A program made the position numbers and the translations under genes. A stretch of 64,000 nt of DNA from Protula sp. h YS-2021 (taxonomy: Eukaryota > Annelida > Polychaeta > Sabellida > Serpulidae), in the NCBI GenBank assembly GCA_949752745.1, contig OX457027.1, positions 11,606,982-11,670,981 on the forward strand, given 5' to 3'. The number at the start of each line of letters is the position of its first letter. Position 1 is the stretch's first letter. The notes beneath the pieces were generated by a model that was not told the DNA's origin, did not search any database, and worked only from the letters and a program-made list of their open reading frames with translations. Shown here piece after piece: positions 59,605-64,000 of the stretch.

Positions 59605-59926
59605 TTTAAGAGCAACTGAGTTAACAACAGTAATGCAAATTTAGCAATAGCTCCAATAAATCCTCCTTTCTGATTGACTAATTTTTTTGACTTCGAAATG
59701 ATATCTTCTTATCTGCTAGAGTGCGTAGGGTATGACGCTCACGCTTGTGTTCCTTATACCTTTTTGCGCTTAAGGGTAAATGTCCTCGCAATATATTCAA
59801 ACAAATTTCAAACAAGCTAGTTAATTCCTCCTTGGTAGCTTGTTGCAACAAGGATTTACGTCTTTTAGGTCCACTACGTGTAAGCAAGCGAAGAAAAGGC
59901 TGGTTGGCTTGAATACGTTTAGACAT
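59601..59926 (-). pseudogene. Conserved basic Polinton protein (copy 2), central segment kept
   Basis: MSKRIQANQPFLRLL to LADKKISF over 82 codons is open and includes LNILRGHLPLS, which copy 1 has lost. A shift in an A-run near 59688 separates the Gly/Ala-rich hydrophobic tail. Confidence 0.65.
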
Positions 59927-60563
59927 CTTGGCTGCGAATCGTCAAGTGACTTAGCTCTTGTTCATACGCTACTTTATCAACATATACATAATGTATATCT
60001 TTTGGTAAAATACGCAATTGATCATTTGTCTTTGGTTTTAAATCAATGAATAAATAGCCATGAGGTTTGTTGGTAGCATCTTGATAAGCTTCTGTGAGAA
60101 ATGGAGATTTTCGAGGTTACCTTTGCCACGCTAATGTACTTATTTGTTGACTATGTCTAGGATTTTTAAACAGAATCATGAAATGCGTATTCAAACTAAT
60201 ATTTCGCATTTCTCTACCATGATGGAATAAATTATGCACAATAAAAATGATGCTCAGATTTTGATGACTGCTGTCAATACTAAACAGACGTGTCATACGC
60301 TCATCACTATGACATTTGGTCATTAAGTCATCAATGATGAGTAAGTTTTTTCGAGTTAAAGCGCTCTTTAGTGTCGTCTGGAATGCCTTGGTAAAATTCC
60401 ATACCTTTCATTCCCTTGTACAAAGGCTGATCTGCTGCATAGAGCTATAAAATGGTTTTGGGAGAGGGTTTAATTAACTTTTGTTCTAGAATTTCCTTGA
60501 CCAGAGAAGATTTACCACTGCCTGAAGGTCCAGAGACCAAATCTGTGAATGTATGCTTCATTT
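59919..60563 (-). pseudogene. Packaging ATPase (copy 2), disabled
   Basis: Keeps a P-loop (GPSGSGKSS) near the start but has TAG where copy 1 has Trp (about 60448), a frameshift before the Walker B region, and a further break near 60117. The ATGA overlap with the integrase stop is kept at 60560-60563. Confidence 0.85.
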
Positions 60564-61650
60564 TTGAATGTCTGCTTCTTTTACCTAGCTGTTTAACTTC
60601 TTTGGCCAACCTAACCACCTGACAACTAATTCTTGAACACCTCGTCTTTTTCGTGTTTTCAAGACCTTTTCAATTCTGATGAATTCAATATCTTTTGTAA
60701 CTTTCTGAAGTTCTACCTCATAGAAATATCCGTCTATATCTTCGTCCAAAAAGTCTTTCACCCGATACAAGTATATTCCTTGCTTTTTACAACGATGTGT
60801 AACAATGAAGACTTCTTGCGTTCACTTTATATGATAATCCCGTAGAAACATGCGGGAAATGCGAACATGTTGACCAATTTTAAATTTGTAGGCTTTTTTT
60901 CTTTTTCTTTGGTTTCAGTTCTAATTTGTCCACATACATATACTTCGACACTTTAGATTCATTTTCCTTTCGAATATCTGCAGGAGCATACTTATTGGGG
61001 AGGGAGCCATGAAGTCTATGGTTGTAATTGTACACCAAGTCTGGAAGGATGTCCATAAAGCGATAAGTTTGATTGTGTAGGAAATACCGATACATCATTC
61101 CTGTTAGAGTACGAATGACTCTCTCAGCAAAGTTGGCTTTGGTTTCATTCTTTGTCGTATAGGCATTATTTCCCCCTTCTTGAAAAATGCTTTTACCCAT
61201 CTGTTTTTAAATTCAGTTTCTTTATCTGACCTCAGAGTTCGTGGTCTTTGATGTGTTTCATGAAAAGTCTTCTGGAAGGCTTGTATGACACTGGTATGTG
61301 ATTTGTTGGGTATTGGCTGCATCCACATATATTTGGAAAACAGATCAATGACAACAAGTAAAAAGCGGGTGTAATCATTCTAGGAGGCTATGTTTTCCAT
61401 GCCAGCCAAATCAATATCCCACATGTCATCAATACCACGTGTAATGCCACGATGAATTTGAACCTGTATTTTACATTTTGTAGTAAACTGAACGCATCTT
61501 GATCCTGCAGCCATTTCTTCACTTTGGAATGAGTGACTGGTTGATTATGTTTTTTTAAAATATATGACAAAGTTTGTAAGGACCAGCAAATGTCCCGGGA
61601 TGACCAGGTTTAAAGAAAATATTGGTTAAGAAGCCTTTCCACGTCGACAT
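60560..61650 (-). pseudogene. Chromodomain integrase (copy 2), disabled
   Basis: Starts at ATG 61650. Has a TAG stop at the same codon where copy 1 has TAA (after NIAS), plus several frameshifts (near 61170, 60880, 60770). The C-terminal chromodomain (VLKTRKRRGVQELVVRWLGWP) is recognisable at 60600-60690. Confidence 0.88.
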
Positions 61651-61742
61651 GTTAGCGCTAAATGATCATCACTTGTCAACATATCTTGCATTTTTATTCG
61701 CCTCATAACTCCATCAACATATTTTACAGTTTTAATCCTTTT

Positions 61743-62105
61743 TTACAAATCAAGTATAGACACAATGGTGTGAAGAATTGGAGTCCATTGATCTTTAATG
61801 TACACTAATTAACTACTTTATTGATCAAATGTTATAGCATCTACACCATATTTCTCACTACGTTGATTTGCATTGTCCAACACCTTATCTGAATGAATAT
61901 AATATTTAGTTTCATTCCAATATGTATAGACACATGTGAAATGACAAGTATGTTCTTTACACTCTTCATTTTGGCAAGTCCGGTCTTCGCACTATTCATT
62001 TTGACAAGCATTACATACTAAACATGCAAATTGTTTCACTGCTGATAACATTTCTTCACAAGATGTTTTTTGCACAGTCTATTGTCTCAATGTAATGTCT
62101 GCCAT
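61743..62105 (-). pseudogene. Accessory gene E (copy 2), decayed
   Basis: Starts at 62105 in the same TAATG overlap as copy 1. A ~30-base direct duplication inserts a second GCGAAG/TTGGCAAG-type segment in the cysteine region (about 61965-62005). Stop codons interrupt the frame. The terminal TATAAAAA box is reduced to TGTAAAAA. Confidence 0.6.
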
Positions 62106-62400
62106 TATACTGCAATATAGATTAACTACTCTCTCACTTCATCAAACAGTCTTGGATCAAATGAGCAACGTGATATGCTGCTTCCACATCAAACTCCTCA
62201 GCTCCATCAATGTTTGAAAGCACAACTCTGTGATGAAATCCTCACGTAAATTTGACAAGTTCAGCGTTGAAGCGTTCAGCAAGTTTTCAATGGATGCTCA
62301 ATTTGTTGTTGAACAGACCCAAAACGTGCCAGTTCACTTATCATGTAGTCCACGTACTTCTCCTTGAAAGACGTTCCTCACCCATCCTTGCTTCACATCT
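62105..62400 (-). pseudogene. Accessory gene D (copy 2), decayed
   Basis: DNA similarity to 1670-1951 is clear (GGAGAAGTACGTGGACTACATG, TGTTTGATGAAGTGAGAGAG) but the frame is broken by small indels, and the start region is altered. Confidence 0.6.
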
Positions 62401-62494
62401 CTGTAGTGGTTGAATATTATTTGTTAAAAACACGTCTGCACACTATGACGGCTGGTGAGCAAATGATTCCAAAAGTCTTACTCTTCAGATGCTG

Positions 62495-63065
62495 TTAGCG
62501 AGCCACACATGTTGAAGAAATATCTGGTTCACACATCTTGCAATTGTACTTGTGGCAGTGACAATCATAATCAATGTCATATTCGTAAGCACCACAATAT
62601 TCACAGGTAAGTCCAAGTTGATTTTGCATGTTCATATTCTCCAATTGAACTCCGGCCAGTCTTTTCTCGGATAGTTTCGACATCTTCATCCGATTTTCCT
62701 TTTGCAGATTGATGGCAGTTTTCTTGCCATGACATTCCGTACATGGTTCAGGTTTGACGAATAAGAATGAGTAGATGTTATCCATCTCCTGTAGCATTGT
62801 CTCCCATTCACCGTCATTCATGTTGATGTAATACTTGTATACTGTCCCTTCAAACAGAGAGAGAGAGAGTATGAAATGACTTCAAGCCACTTCGTTTGCG
62901 TTAAGTACAGTTGCGTAAATTTCTTAAGTTATGACACACAATCTTCCACAAGGATGGTGCCAAAGCAAGCCATTTCTCTCCATGGTCCCGAAATGGTCCA
63001 AACGCTCCATGCTCCACAGTAATGTTTAAGTTCACACTTATTTTAAAGCTGCCTGTCTCCTCCAT
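62495..63065 (-). pseudogene. Gene C (PC4-like units plus zinc cluster), copy 2
   Basis: The CCATGG start is at 63065. The first unit (EHGAFGPF, LALAPSLWKIV) and the second unit end (MNDGEWETMLQEM) are kept, with the CTECHGKK, CEYCGA and CHCHKYNCKMC clusters. Indels, including a GA-repeat expansion near 62860, break the frame between the units. Confidence 0.7.
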
Positions 63066-63069
63066 GGCT

Positions 63070-63400
63070 GCACATTGAATGCTGATTTGGTCCTCTTTTA
63101 TACGATGTATGTTTGTGAAAATTGTGGAGTCAGCTTCTTTACATGAAACATTATCATCATAATGTAAAATAATTTTATCAGCCACAACTAGCAGCCCAAA
63201 TTGTATTGGCGTTGACAAATGTTGAATCAATGTCATAAGTGTTCCCTGGTAAATGCAGTTCTTCACATTCACTCAGAAAAGATTGGATGAAACGATTTCT
63301 TGGAATTGCCATTACAACAGCTTTCCAATCCAATTCCAAATAAAGAAGCTTCGAAAAACATAGTCAGTATAGTTCACTTGGAAGACATCATCCAATGTCT
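63070..63400 (-). pseudogene. Genes A/B (copy 2), apparently fused
   Basis: The 5' part (about 63340-63400) resembles gene A, with TTG instead of the ATG; it then joins, after a deletion, to a gene-B-like part (FLSECEELHLPGN at about 63240-63290). The TATA box for gene C is retained at 63095-63102. Confidence 0.6.
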
Positions 63401-63514
63401 CTATACATCTATGAAAAAGGGATATTGGCATTGTTCACTGGTTCGCTCAATCTCTCAAGTAATCCATCGCGCGAAAGCTGACATCGCGAAATGTGTTCTC
63501 ATTCATCCATTTAT

Positions 63515-63525
63515 ACCACCCAGGT
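63515..63525 (-). promoter_or_regulatory. TATA box at the outer edge of copy 2
   Basis: Minus-strand GGTATAAATGG, upstream of gene A. It corresponds to sequence lying before base 1 in copy 1 and resembles the PolB promoter at 13653. Confidence 0.5.
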
Positions 63526-63590
63526 TTTCGATTGCCCGCCAAAAAATTTGATGTTTCGAGGAGATGTTTAAAAATGGATGTTGTAAAATT

Positions 63591-64000
63591 TCCCGGGGGG
63601 GGGGGGGGGGAAAGGTCAGACCTACCCGACATACTATCATGTAATATGTATGCAAAGGTAAATTTTGCTCTCTTACGAGGGGTCCAAAAAGCAAAACTGT
63701 TCAGAATCATCTGAAACGTGCAAATATGCAAAAATCTGAAAATGGCCCTGGGGTCCAAAAACCGAAAATGTTCAGAATTGTCTGAAACGTGTAAATATGC
63801 AACACGCAATATGTGTTCAAAAACTAAATTTCGCTAAAATTTGCTCTCCTGGGGGGGGGGGGGGAGATCCACATACCGTCAGGCATGTTAAACATTTCGT
63901 ACGAACAATTTTTACGATTGAATTCGAGTTTTATCTTCTAAATTGGTAAAGACTAGGGACTGCATTTCGGTCGGTTTTCAATTCCACCTGTTAATTTTAT
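63591..64000. repeat. G-run-containing direct repeats beyond copy 2
   Basis: Two ~70-bp direct repeats start GGGTCCAAAAA (63681 and 63752) with GTTCAGAAT, TCTGAAACGTG and AAATATGCAA. A larger repeat places TTTGCTCTC next to G-runs (63593-63610 and 63850-63864). No gene seen. Confidence 0.65.

Larger units (their letters stand above)
58255..63590 (-). mobile_element. Polinton/Maverick copy 2, truncated and inverted
   Basis: Aligns gene by gene with bases about 30-5800 of copy 1 in reverse orientation: A/B, C, D, E, integrase, ATPase, small basic gene, F, lipid-anchor gene and the first two thirds of penton. The break at about 58255 lies within GTTGGAGATTATTATGTTCC of the penton gene. pX, capsid, protease, PolB and the PC4 genes are absent. 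Most frames are interrupted. The outer end (63.48-63.59 kb) includes a TATAAATGG box and probable terminal repeat sequence. Confidence 0.93.

Overview
The window is animal nuclear DNA: AT-rich, with spliced genes (GT-AG introns), minisatellites, MITE-like elements and a virus-like DNA transposon. A marine invertebrate, probably a lophotrochozoan such as a mollusc, fits the style of the repeats and the intronless TRIM-NHL gene, but the species cannot be read from the sequence.

Layout. (1) 1-13.7 kb: a large Polinton/Maverick (adintovirus-like) element whose left tip lies outside the window. The rightward block (1-8159) holds small accessory genes, a chromodomain integrase, an A32/FtsK-type packaging ATPase, minor capsid (penton-like), a pX-like core peptide, the double jelly-roll major capsid protein and an adenain-type protease. 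The leftward block (13594-8405) holds an intact 1,233-codon protein-primed family B DNA polymerase and a string of small PC4-like proteins. The two blocks converge on back-to-back poly(A) signals near 8.3 kb. (2) 14.7-16.5 kb: an intronless TRIM (RING, B-box, coiled coil, NHL) gene. (3) 16.5-31.5 kb: no gene recognised; decayed tandem repeats, including an array of TGACGTCA sites. (4) 31.7-33.7 kb: the spliceosomal SmF gene SNRPF. (5) 34-42 kb: repeats, a 1.9-kb inverted-repeat element with a visible target duplication, and a palindrome-rich 55-bp array. (6) 42.2-56.8 kb, minus strand: a complete 13-exon RhoGEF of the NET1/ARHGEF3 type, rebuilt here with every junction in phase (675 codons plus stop). 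Its introns carry a pogo-like MITE, other MITEs, minisatellites and a large foldback structure. (7) 58.3-63.6 kb, minus strand: a second, shorter and more broken copy of the same Polinton family, inverted relative to the first and cut off inside the penton gene.

How it works together. In the Polinton, capsid, protease, ATPase, polymerase and integrase form a full virion-plus-integration set. Early/accessory genes appear to have their own TATA boxes, several with the TAA stop codon of the preceding gene inside the box. Morphogenesis genes are chained by ATGA stop/start overlaps, which suggests a shared transcript. Having two copies allows lesions to be sorted: the integrase stop and the penton frame break are shared, most others are private. 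In the host genes the most unusual feature is that two minisatellites start exactly at 5' splice sites and fill most of their introns.
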